NCBI GenBank assembly: GCA_945983355.1 | Contig: CAMFSU010000010.1 | Coordinates: forward strand, 1-64,000 | Length of the DNA: 64,000 bases | Origin: an uncultured Clostridia bacterium | GTDB lineage: Bacteria > Bacillota > Clostridia > Oscillospirales > Acutalibacteraceae | Reading direction: 5' to 3' | Part shown: in pieces, positions 18,227 to 26,262 of the stretch | Layout of the letters: the number at the start of each line of letters is the position of its first letter | Numbering within the stretch: the stretch's first letter is position 1 | Program-made: the position numbers and the translations under genes | The notes under the pieces: model-generated | Database searches by the model: none | Seen by the model: the letters and a program-made list of their open reading frames with translations, nothing else | Told to the model about the DNA's origin: nothing

Positions 18227-18979
18227 TTATTCTGCCTCCTTTTCAGCGGTGTTGTCCTTATAAACGCCAAGCGGATAATAAGGAATCATTTTTTCGTCTA
18301 CCCACTGAAGTGCCTTTTGAGGTGTAAGACCCCAGTTGGTAGGACAGGTAGAAATAACTTCAATAAGTGAGAAGCCCTTGCCCTCTACTTGATTTTGGAA
18401 TGCCTTTTTAATGGCTTTCTTAGCGTTTTTAACATTTTTAACATTGTTAACTGCTACACGTTCAAGATATTGCGCGCCATCAACCTGTGAAAGCATTTCG
18501 CAAACCTTAATCGGAAAACCGCAATGGTCGGTATCACGGCCATAGGGTGAGGTTTGGGTGATTTGACCGGGTAAAGAGGTAGGCGCCATCTGACCGCCTG
18601 TCATACCATAAATTGCGTTGTTAATGAAAATAATTGTGATATTTTCATTTCTTGCGGCAGAGTGAACGGTTTCAGCCATACCGATTGATGCCAAGTCACC
18701 GTCGCCTTGATATGTAAATACAATATTTTCAGGATTAGCACGCTTAACGCCTGTTGCAACTGCGGGAGCACGACCATGAGCCGCTTCAATCATATCGCAG
18801 TTAAAATAGTTATAAGCCATAACCGAGCAACCAACAGGTGCAATACCTATGGTTTTACCTTCTATACCGAGCTCATCAATAACCTCAGCAACCAAACGGT
18901 GCACAATACCGTGGGTGCAACCGGGGCAATAGTGAAGCGGAACATCGGTTAAAGCGTGTGGTTTTTCAAATACTACCAT
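18227..18979 (-). CDS. 2-oxoacid:ferredoxin oxidoreductase, TPP-binding beta subunit
   Basis: 250 residues. The thiamine diphosphate/Mg motif is GDGDLASIGM...NNAIYGMTGGQMAPTS. The N-terminus YCPGCTHGIVHRL holds a CxxC. Carries the catalytic cofactor that cleaves or, in reverse, forms the 2-oxoacid C-C bond. Shares one base with the alpha subunit gene. Lacks its own ferredoxin domain, which is supplied by the small separate subunit upstream. Confidence 0.93.
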   Translation of the reverse strand: MVVFEKPHALTDVPLHYCPGCTHGIVHRLVAEVIDELGIEGKTIGIAPVGCSVMAYNYFNCDMIEAAHGRAPAVATGVKRANPENIVFTYQGDGDLASIGMAETVHSAARNENITIIFINNAIYGMTGGQMAPTSLPGQITQTSPYGRDTDHCGFPIKVCEMLSQVDGAQYLERVAVNNVKNVKNAKKAIKKAFQNQVEGKGFSLIEVISTCPTNWGLTPQKALQWVDEKMIPYYPLGVYKDNTAEKEAE

Positions 18980-20040
18980 TATTTTGCACCTCCGTTTGCT
19001 TTTTCGATAGCAGCCAAAACTTCTTCAGGTGACGGAATCATACCGCCAACGCGACTGCAAAGAATATATTCACCCTTGCATTTTGTTGCAAGCTTAACAT
19101 CCTCAAGCATTTGACCCATTGAAAGTTCAACGCTGATGAAAGTATGTGCCTTTTCAGCAGCTTTTTCAAACACTTTTGTGGGGAAGGGCCACAAGGTGAT
19201 GGGTCTAATCATACCAACCTTTATACCCTGCTTTCTTGCCTCTACAATAGCGTTTTTAGCCACGCGGGACGCAATACCAAAAGCGGCAACGCAAATTTCG
19301 GCATCATCCATCATATATTCTTCATACATAACTTCGTTTTCTTCTATGTACTTATAACGCTCATAGCGTTCCAAGTTGGACTTTTCCAAAGCGTCGGGCT
19401 GTAAGAAAAGTGAATTTACGATGTTATGCTCTCTTTCCATTTTAGTGCCTGTTGTAGCCCAGGGTTTTTCGGGCATTGGCTTAACATCATAATCAAGAGC
19501 AACGGGCTCCATCATTTGACCCATTGTACCATCAGCCAAAATCATAGAGGTCATACGGTATTTATCAGCAAGCTCAAAGCCCTTAATTGTCAAATCTGCC
19601 ATTTCCTGAACAGATGCAGGTGCTAAAACTAACATTCTAAAGTCACCGTGACCGCCTGCTTTTGTTGCTTGGAAATAGTCCGACTGTGAGGGTTGAATAC
19701 CACCAAGACCGGGACCACCGCGCTGAACATTAACAACAAGTGATGGCAAGTCAGCACCGGCAAGATAAGAAAGACCTTCGCCTTTAAGTGAAATTCCGGG
19801 GCTTGAAGAGGATGTCATAACACGAAGACCTGTTGAAGCAACGCCGTAAACCATATTGATTGCGGCAATTTCGCTTTCGGCCTGTAAGAAGCAACCGCCG
19901 ATTTTGGGCATTCTTTTTGCCATATAAGCGGCAATTTCAGTTTGGGGGGTAATAGGATAACCGAAGTAATGGCGACAGCCAGCAATTATTGCGGCTTCGG
20001 CAATGGCTTCGTTACCTTTCATTAAAACCTTATCAGCCAT
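18979..20040 (-). CDS. vorB: 2-oxoacid:ferredoxin oxidoreductase alpha subunit, VorB-like
   Basis: 353 residues with the pyruvate-ferredoxin-oxidoreductase N-terminal fold (KGNEAIAEAAIIAGCRHYFGYPITPQTE) and SSSSPGISLKGEGLSYLAGADLP. It matches proteins annotated as 3-methyl-2-oxobutanoate dehydrogenase subunit VorB; adjacency to ilvE and a valine T-box independently supports branched-chain substrates. The reaction is reversible: oxidative decarboxylation to acyl-CoA, or reductive carboxylation of acyl-CoA with reduced ferredoxin. Confidence 0.9.
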   Translation of the reverse strand: MADKVLMKGNEAIAEAAIIAGCRHYFGYPITPQTEIAAYMAKRMPKIGGCFLQAESEIAAINMVYGVASTGLRVMTSSSSPGISLKGEGLSYLAGADLPSLVVNVQRGGPGLGGIQPSQSDYFQATKAGGHGDFRMLVLAPASVQEMADLTIKGFELADKYRMTSMILADGTMGQMMEPVALDYDVKPMPEKPWATTGTKMEREHNIVNSLFLQPDALEKSNLERYERYKYIEENEVMYEEYMMDDAEICVAAFGIASRVAKNAIVEARKQGIKVGMIRPITLWPFPTKVFEKAAEKAHTFISVELSMGQMLEDVKLATKCKGEYILCSRVGGMIPSPEEVLAAIEKANGGAK

Positions 20041-20047
20041 TTTTACA

Positions 20048-20254
20048 CTACCTTTCTACTGTGATGATGCAGTCGGGACACATTGTTGCACAAAAAGCAC
20101 AAGCAATGCAGTCGTCCATATTAACTGCCTGGACGGGATGATGTCCCTTTGCGTTAATTTTATCTGTGGCAAGTGTTAAAACCTTTTTGGGACATACATC
20201 AACGCACAGCCCACAGCCCTTACACTTGTCAGTTTTAAAAGTAAGTTTTGCCAT
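20048..20254 (-). CDS. 2-oxoacid:ferredoxin oxidoreductase delta subunit (2x[4Fe-4S] ferredoxin)
   Basis: 68 residues with two cluster motifs, CKGCGLCVDVCPKK and CIACAFCATMCPD. It relays electrons between the TPP enzyme and external ferredoxin. The start is the ATG at 20254, 8 nt after AAGGAG; the listed GTG start is three codons upstream and too close to the ribosome site. Confidence 0.93.
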   Translation of the reverse strand: MAKLTFKTDKCKGCGLCVDVCPKKVLTLATDKINAKGHHPVQAVNMDDCIACAFCATMCPDCIITVER

Positions 20255-20269
20255 ATAGAGCACTCCTTC

Positions 20270-20932
20270 TTAATTTATCTTTTTCTGTAAATTCAGCGGG
20301 AACAAATCTGAAGCTTTATCCTTCAAATCTTCATAAAGAATATTATACACCGAAGTGCACTTAATTGGAAGACCTGTTTTTTTGGAAATTTCATCAGCAT
20401 AGCTTAAGGATTTTAAAACATCATCGGCTTTTGTTTCTTCCCCTAAATTTGAATTGTTAACAATGGCGGTAAATTTCATATTTGCCGCATATTCAATTTC
20501 CCTCATTACCTCAATGGTAGAGTCGGCATCGCGGGTTAATGGGCGGAAGCAGTTTATTACAAAAAGCATTTCATAATCGTTTTCCTCTAAAATGCTTGGT
20601 GCAATTCTGCCAAGCGCTAAAGCGCCGCGGTCATCGCCGCCAACATCAATTATAACACGCTTATCCTTTTGGTCGCAAATTGAATAAATTTGCTGTGGAA
20701 GTGCGGGAATATCGACATTACTGCCCGCATAGTCAGAGCAAATAAGCTCTATTCCCTTTTCCTTAAATTCCTTTGCGCTGTCCTTTGTGCGAAAATACGG
20801 GTTTACAATGTCCAAATCGGCGATGGCAACCTTTTCAAACTGATTTTTAAGGTCATAAGCCATATTAACCGCAACATTGGTTTTGCCGCTACCGTAATGA
20901 CCGCAAAGTAAAGTTATTCTTTTATAAATCAT
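20270..20932 (-). CDS. P-loop ATPase of the ParA/CobQ-like fold, function unknown
   Basis: 220 residues. Deviant-type Walker A LLCGHYGSGKTN, then ADLDIVNPYFRTKD and a Walker-B-like VIIDVGGDDRGALALGR. It resembles MinD/ParA or nucleotide-binding maturation proteins but has no DNA-binding or membrane-targeting segment. Its ATG overlaps the stop of the upstream synthetase (ATGA), so the two are translationally coupled. The location between the synthetase and the ferredoxin subunit suggests a role in metallocluster or complex maturation, or control of this pathway; this is inference only. Confidence 0.7.
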   Translation of the reverse strand: MIYKRITLLCGHYGSGKTNVAVNMAYDLKNQFEKVAIADLDIVNPYFRTKDSAKEFKEKGIELICSDYAGSNVDIPALPQQIYSICDQKDKRVIIDVGGDDRGALALGRIAPSILEENDYEMLFVINCFRPLTRDADSTIEVMREIEYAANMKFTAIVNNSNLGEETKADDVLKSLSYADEISKKTGLPIKCTSVYNILYEDLKDKASDLFPLNLQKKIN

Positions 20933-23220
20933 AATTTATTTCTTTGAATTTTACCGCTTGTAGTTTTTGGTAAACTGTCCTTAAATACCACAATACGCGG
21001 GTATTTATAAGGTGCGGTTCTTTCCTTAACATAGTTTTGAATTTCTTTTTTAAGCTCTTCTGTCGGCTCGGTACCGTTTACAAGCACAATGCTTGCCTTA
21101 ACAACCTGACCTCTAACCTCGTCAGGTGCGGCCGAAACGCCACATTCTAATACATATGGAAGCTCCATAATAACGCTTTCAATTTCAAACGGTCCAATGC
21201 GATAGCCCGACGACTTAATAACATCATCGATACGGCCAACATACCAATAGAAGCCGTCCTCATCGCGCCAAGCGGTGTCGCCTGTGTGATAATATTTTTC
21301 GCCCCAAACCTCTTTGGTTTTTTCTTCGTCGCCATAATAGCCAACCGCAAGACCGCAAGGAAGACCGCCCGAAATATCAATAACAATTTCACCTGTTTCA
21401 CCGTCGTCAACGGGGTTGCCGTCGGGGTCAACAATAGAAACATTGTAAATTGGTGCGGGCTTACCCATAGAGCCGATTTTATGCGGCGCACCAATAAGGT
21501 TACCGATAATCATTGTGCTTTCGGTTTGACCAAATCCCTCAAGAATTTGAAGACCTGTTACCTTTTCAAATTGGCGGTAAACCTCGGGGTTTAGTGCCTC
21601 GCCCGCTGTTGTCATATGCTTAACTGATGATAAATCATATTGTGAAATATCTTGCTTAACAAGCATACGAAGCATTGTGGGCGGTGCACAGAAGGTGGTA
21701 ATTTTGTATTTCTGGAACATTGGCAAAATATCAGCCGCATCAAAACGGTCAAAGTCGTAAACGAAAATTGCCGCTTCACTGAGCCATTGACCGTAAAGCT
21801 TGCCCCACATTGCCTTTGCCCAACCTGTGTCGGAAATGGTGAAGTGAAGACCTTCGGGGTCAACATCGTGCCAATATTTTGCAGTGTGAAAATGACCCAA
21901 GGGGTATTTATAATTATGCGCTGCAATTTTGGGGTATCCGCTTGTTCCCGATGTGAAATACATAAGCATTAAATCATCACCGCAGGCGGTATCCTCAGTG
22001 CGTTCAAAGTGGGTTGAGAATAATTTATATTCTTCATCAAAATTGCGCCAGCCGTCACGTGTGCCGTTAACAATAAGCTTGTTTTTAAGGCAGTCGCACT
22101 TTTCAGCGGCAAGCTCAACCTGATGGGCAGTATCGCCATCAGCGGTGCAAATAATGGTGCTTACCCCTGCCGAATTAAAGCGATATTCAAAGTCGTGCTC
22201 TTGAAGTTGATTGGTTGCGGGAATTGCAATAGCACCCAATTTATTAAGACCCATCATAGCAAACCAGAATTGGTAATGGCGTTTAAGCACAAGCATTACC
22301 CTGTCGCCCTTTTTAATGCCAAGCGACTTAAAGTAGTTTGCACAGCGGTTTGATTCCTTTTTAATATCGGTAAAGGTTAATGCACGCTCGGTGCCATCCT
22401 TTGAAATATGCATTAAAGCAAGCTTTTCGGGCTCACGCTTTGCAAGCTCATCCACCAAGTCAAACGCAAAGTTGAACTTTTCGGTGTTTTTAAAGGTGAT
22501 GCTTGTCGGTGTGCCGTTTTCATTTTCAACAATGTCTATGTACTTGCTGTAAATACGCTCGCTCTTGTCCTTACGCTCACGCTTGGTAAGCGGAATGTTT
22601 GGAAGCGGCTTATAATCATCAGCTAATTCGGGAATTGGCTCGCCCGTCGGGTTTAAAACTATAGCATAGAATGTGCAATCCTCGCCACCAACCGCTATCA
22701 TACCGTGTGGGGTGTTACTGTCAAAGTAAATGCTGTCTCCCGGGCCTAAAATCTCGGCGTGCTCGCCAACCTGCACCTTTAAGTGACCGCTTATAATAAG
22801 GTCACATTCCTGACCCGAGTGGGTTGTAACCTCAATAGGTTTGTTTTGTGCCTCTTCGCTGTAAACGCTTTTAACATAAAGCGGTTCAGCGATACGGTTT
22901 TTGAAGGCGGCGGCCAAATTGTAATAGGTCATACCGTGCGCTTTTTCAATGCGCTGACCTTCGCCGCGGCGGGTTACGGTATAAGATTTAAGGCGTGGGC
23001 TATAGCCCTCGATAATATCGGTAACATCGACATTAAAGGCATTAGCACAACGGTAAATAAAGGCAAAGTGCAAATCACTTTGACCGTTTTCACAAAGAAG
23101 ATATTCCTCTTCACTAACTGCTGTTTTGATTGCCATATCCTGTATGGACAGACCCATAATTTCGCGCAGCTCTTTAATACGCCCTGCTATTTCTTTAATT
23201 TTAGAATCAAGACCTTGCAT
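20929..23220 (-). CDS. Acyl-CoA synthetase (ACSM-like) fused to XRE-HTH and cupin, Val T-box controlled
   Basis: 763 residues in three parts. Residues about 12-70 are an XRE helix-turn-helix, about 120-190 a cupin (THSGQECD, then TPHGMIAV, with plausible His/Glu metal ligands), and about 245-763 a complete ANL-superfamily adenylating enzyme: P-loop YFTSGTSGYPK, GFGQTES, YHTGDTAWRDEDG and the C-terminal lysine in TTSGKIQRNK. ISDTGWAKAMWGKLYGQW is like medium-chain/butyrate-type acyl-CoA synthetases. It should make an acyl-CoA from a short, probably branched, fatty acid. First gene of the operon ending in ilvE; a T-box with a Val specifier precedes it. Confidence 0.88.
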   Translation of the reverse strand: MQGLDSKIKEIAGRIKELREIMGLSIQDMAIKTAVSEEEYLLCENGQSDLHFAFIYRCANAFNVDVTDIIEGYSPRLKSYTVTRRGEGQRIEKAHGMTYYNLAAAFKNRIAEPLYVKSVYSEEAQNKPIEVTTHSGQECDLIISGHLKVQVGEHAEILGPGDSIYFDSNTPHGMIAVGGEDCTFYAIVLNPTGEPIPELADDYKPLPNIPLTKRERKDKSERIYSKYIDIVENENGTPTSITFKNTEKFNFAFDLVDELAKREPEKLALMHISKDGTERALTFTDIKKESNRCANYFKSLGIKKGDRVMLVLKRHYQFWFAMMGLNKLGAIAIPATNQLQEHDFEYRFNSAGVSTIICTADGDTAHQVELAAEKCDCLKNKLIVNGTRDGWRNFDEEYKLFSTHFERTEDTACGDDLMLMYFTSGTSGYPKIAAHNYKYPLGHFHTAKYWHDVDPEGLHFTISDTGWAKAMWGKLYGQWLSEAAIFVYDFDRFDAADILPMFQKYKITTFCAPPTMLRMLVKQDISQYDLSSVKHMTTAGEALNPEVYRQFEKVTGLQILEGFGQTESTMIIGNLIGAPHKIGSMGKPAPIYNVSIVDPDGNPVDDGETGEIVIDISGGLPCGLAVGYYGDEEKTKEVWGEKYYHTGDTAWRDEDGFYWYVGRIDDVIKSSGYRIGPFEIESVIMELPYVLECGVSAAPDEVRGQVVKASIVLVNGTEPTEELKKEIQNYVKERTAPYKYPRIVVFKDSLPKTTSGKIQRNKL

Positions 23221-23253
23221 GTTTCTTTTATTCCTCCGTTTTGGGCGAAAAGT

Positions 23254-23527
23254 AAAAATACCCGCCCCAAAGTTATGACTTTGAGACGAGTAAAAATTTC
23301 ATACCCGCGGTACCACTCAAATTGCAGTTAAAAAACTGCCACTCTTGGAATCTAACAATTCCTATGCCTTTACGCAGCAATCACGAAAGGGGTCTAATCG
23401 TTTAAAACTTTCTTCCCTTTGGCTCAAAAGCTACAAACACAAAACACACATAAATGACTTGCACCAAACCGTCACTTCTCTGATATGTATTATTTTGCGT
23501 CCTCTTCGTCAACGCCTCTAAAAATAT
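23254..23527 (-). promoter_or_regulatory. T-box riboswitch, specifier GUA (valine)
   Basis: Read on the minus strand, the leader holds Stem I elements (GACGAAGAGGACGC, CAGAGAAGUGACGGUUUGGUG), the specifier segment GUA-G-CUUUUGAGC, and the conserved T-box GAGUGGUACCGCGG (plus-strand 23305-23318). It ends in a terminator hairpin (ACTCGTCTCAAAG with CTTTGGGGCGGGT) and a U-tract before the synthetase gene. Aligned to the known pattern specifier-purine-(8 nt)-AGC, the specifier at 23432-23434 is GUA, a Val codon. Uncharged tRNA-Val should turn the operon on. Confidence 0.9.
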
Positions 23528-23533
23528 ATGGTG

Positions 23534-23562
23534 ATTATATCACAACTTTTTAAAAATGTCAA
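23534..23562 (-). promoter_or_regulatory. Consensus sigma-A promoter of the Val T-box operon
   Basis: Perfect TTGACA and TATAAT with 17 nt spacing on the minus strand, starting 7 nt beyond the stop codon of the upstream paralogue. Confidence 0.9.
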
Positions 23563-23568
23563 TAAATA

Positions 23569-25836
23569 TTAAAGCTTATTACGCTGAATTTTACCGCTTA
23601 TTGTTTTGGGCAATTCATCGCGGAAGACAACCACACGCGGATACTTATAGGGTGCGGTATGGGTTTTAACGTAATTCTGAATTTCCTTTTTAAGCTCTTC
23701 AGTTGGCTCGGTGCCCTTTGTAAGCACAATGCTTGCCTTTACAACCTGACCACGAATTTCATCGGGTACAGCAGAAACACCACATTCCAAAACATAGGGA
23801 AGCTCCATAATAACGCTTTCGATTTCAAACGGTCCTATACGGTAGCCCGATGACTTGATAACATCATCTATACGGCTGACATACCAGAAATATCCGTCCT
23901 CATCACGCCAAGCGGTATCACCTGTGTGATACATACCGTCGTACCAAGCGTCGTTTGTTTTTTCTTCGTCAAGGTAATATTCCTTGAAAAGACCACAAGG
24001 AACTGCCTTGTCGGTGTGAATAACAATTTCACCAACCTCACCTGTGGGGACAGAATTGCCGTCGGGGTCAACAATGTCAACATCATACTGAGGTGATGCC
24101 TTACCCATAGCGCCAACTTTTGGCACTGTGCCGCAAAGATTTGCAATGGTAAGAGTGGTTTCAGTTTGGCCAAAGCCCTCCATAATTTGAAGGCCTGTTG
24201 CCATTTCAAATTGCTTATAAACCTCGGGGTTTAATGCCTCGCCCGCGGTAGTCATATGGTGAATTGAAGATAAATCATACTTTGAAAGGTCGCCCTTTAT
24301 AAGCATACGAAGCATCGTTGGAGGTGCGCAGAAGGTTGTGATTTGATATTTTTCGAACATTGGCAAAATATCATCAGCATCAAAACGGTCAAAGTCATAA
24401 ACAAAGACTGCGCCCTCGCAAAGCCACTGACCGTATAATTTACCCCAAAGCGATTTGCCCCAGCCGGTGTCGGAAATGGTTAAATGCAAACCGTCACGCT
24501 CGCAGCAATGCCAATATTTAGCAGTAACAAAATGGCCCAACGCATAGGTATGCTTGTGTGCCGCCATTTTAGGATTACCAGTTGTGCCCGAGGTAAAGAA
24601 CATAAGCGCAGTATCTTCACCGCAGGATGAATTTTCTTCCCTATAATAATGTGCACTGAAAAGCGGATATTCGCTGTCAAAATCCTTCCAACCGTCACGG
24701 TTGCCGCCAACCATAACAAGATGCTCTACACTGCTGCAATTAGCCGCTGCCCTTTCAGCAATTTCGGCGGTATCACCGTCGGCAGTGCAAACAAGCGCCT
24801 TTACACCTGCTGCATTAAAACGATATTCAAAGTCGTGCTCTTTAAGCTGATTTGTTGCGGGAATTGCAACCGCACCAAGCTTGTGAAGTGCCACCATACA
24901 GAACCAAAACTGATAATGGCGTTTAAGCACAAGCATAACCTTGTCGCCTTTTTTAATGCCAAGGGATGTAAAATAGTTAGCAACCTGATTTGATGCGCGT
25001 TTAATATCATTAAAGGTAAAACGGCGTTCAACCTTGTTTTTATCAAGGTGAAGCATTGCAAGCTTGTCGGGATATTTATTAGCGATGCCGTCAACAATAT
25101 CAAAGCCAAAATTAAAGGTGTCGGTATTTTTAAAGTCAATTTTCTGCAAAGCACCGTTTTCATCTTCAACAGTCTTTACAAACTTTTCGCAAACCAATTT
25201 TTCAGTCTTTTTGGTGGAGGCAATACTCTTTCTGACAACCTCCTCCTTAGTGTCTTCACCGGGTAAAACAACCGCACAGAACACACAATCCTTACCGTCA
25301 ACCGCTATCATACCGTGAGGGGTTGAGGAGTTATAATAAATGCTGTCGCCTTCGTGCAAAATTTCAATGTGGTCGCCAATTTGCACCTTTAAACTACCGC
25401 TCATAACAAGGTCAAATTCCTGACCAGAGTGGGTAGCAAGATGAATTGGTTTATTTTGCTGTGCAGCGGAATATTCATATCTAACCCAATATGGCTCGGC
25501 CAATTTATCCTTGAATTTGGGTGCAAGGTTTGCAATGTCAATGCCGTCCTCCTTGGCGGTGCGCTGACCCTTGCCCTTGCGGGTTACGGTATAGCTTGAA
25601 AGGCGTGCCGAATGACCTTCAAGAAGTTCGGTAAGCTCGACACCGAATTCTAAAGCACACTTATGAATAAAGCTGAACGGAATATCTGCATTGGCAGATT
25701 CATAATTTTTATATTCTTGCTCACTTACCTCGGTCTTTTCAGACATTTCGGTAATTGACCAACCCATAATTTCGCGCATTTCCTTAATTCTGGACGCTAT
25801 CTCCATAAGTTGTTGTTTTGCTGTGTTGGTTGTCAT
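23569..25836 (-). CDS. Acyl-CoA synthetase fused to XRE-HTH and cupin, paralogue with Ile T-box
   Basis: 755 residues with the same architecture as the downstream paralogue: XRE-HTH (about 12-70), cupin (THSGQEFD, TPHGMIAV) and full ANL adenylating domain (FFTSGTTGNPK, GFGQTET, YHTGDTAWRDEDG, TISGKIQRNK). The catalytic half is highly alike (ISDTGWGKSLWGKLYGQW), and the first 230 residues differ more. AAAGGGTG precedes the ATG. It has its own promoter and T-box, and the next gene's promoter follows at once, so it is probably a single-gene unit. Likely activates a branched acid linked to isoleucine, such as 2-methylbutyrate; this is inference. Confidence 0.88.
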   Translation of the reverse strand: MTTNTAKQQLMEIASRIKEMREIMGWSITEMSEKTEVSEQEYKNYESANADIPFSFIHKCALEFGVELTELLEGHSARLSSYTVTRKGKGQRTAKEDGIDIANLAPKFKDKLAEPYWVRYEYSAAQQNKPIHLATHSGQEFDLVMSGSLKVQIGDHIEILHEGDSIYYNSSTPHGMIAVDGKDCVFCAVVLPGEDTKEEVVRKSIASTKKTEKLVCEKFVKTVEDENGALQKIDFKNTDTFNFGFDIVDGIANKYPDKLAMLHLDKNKVERRFTFNDIKRASNQVANYFTSLGIKKGDKVMLVLKRHYQFWFCMVALHKLGAVAIPATNQLKEHDFEYRFNAAGVKALVCTADGDTAEIAERAAANCSSVEHLVMVGGNRDGWKDFDSEYPLFSAHYYREENSSCGEDTALMFFTSGTTGNPKMAAHKHTYALGHFVTAKYWHCCERDGLHLTISDTGWGKSLWGKLYGQWLCEGAVFVYDFDRFDADDILPMFEKYQITTFCAPPTMLRMLIKGDLSKYDLSSIHHMTTAGEALNPEVYKQFEMATGLQIMEGFGQTETTLTIANLCGTVPKVGAMGKASPQYDVDIVDPDGNSVPTGEVGEIVIHTDKAVPCGLFKEYYLDEEKTNDAWYDGMYHTGDTAWRDEDGYFWYVSRIDDVIKSSGYRIGPFEIESVIMELPYVLECGVSAVPDEIRGQVVKASIVLTKGTEPTEELKKEIQNYVKTHTAPYKYPRVVVFRDELPKTISGKIQRNKL

Positions 25837-25868
25837 TTTTTAACACCCTTTCTTTAAAAATTAAAATA

Positions 25869-26132
25869 AAAAAACACCCATCTCAAACTTTGAGACGGGT
25901 GATAAAATACACTCGCGGTACCACTCAAATTGCAGTAAAACTGCCACTCAGGGTCTAACAACCCTTATGCCTTTACGCAGCATTCACGGAAAGACCTACT
26001 CGCAATTAAGTTTCAGCCCTTCAGCTCGGAAGTGATGGGTATTTTAAGAATTCTTACTATCGGCTTACACCAACCGCCGACTCTCTAAAAGCAGGTATTC
26101 TTTACCGTCTTCGTCAAAGCTTTTATCAATTT
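25869..26132 (-). promoter_or_regulatory. T-box riboswitch, specifier AUC (isoleucine)
   Basis: The minus-strand leader has Stem I (GACGAAGACGG, AGAGAGUCGGCGGUUGGUGUAAGCC), a specifier segment AUC-A-CUUCCGAGC (AUC at plus-strand 26034-26036), GAGUGGUACCGCG (25914-25926), and a terminator ACCCGTCTCAAAGTTTGAGATGGGT followed by T7. AUC is an Ile codon. It follows the same plan as the Val leader 2.4 kb away, but the Stem I sequence has diverged. Confidence 0.9.
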
Positions 26133-26138
26133 TTGCTT

Positions 26139-26167
26139 ATTATAACACCGCCAAAAAAATTTGTCAA
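26139..26167 (-). promoter_or_regulatory. Consensus sigma-A promoter of the Ile T-box unit
   Basis: Perfect TTGACA, 17 nt, TATAAT on the minus strand. Confidence 0.9.
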
Positions 26168-26197
26168 TACTTTTTTAAAAATAAAGTATATAATCTA

Positions 26198-26226
26198 TTT
26201 ACTTTTTGGCTTTATTATGTTATATT
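26198..26226 (+). promoter_or_regulatory. Possible promoter of the MATE gene
   Basis: TTTACT, 17 nt, TATATT, divergent from the T-box unit; a weak match. Confidence 0.4.
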
Positions 26227-26262
26227 ATCTTGGCGACAATTTTATGAAAGTGAATTTGTAAA

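Noticed and set aside
22783-23331. Plus-strand ORF of 182 residues
   Set aside because: Opposite to the synthetase N-terminus and running into the T-box leader; the minus-strand frame has full domain support.
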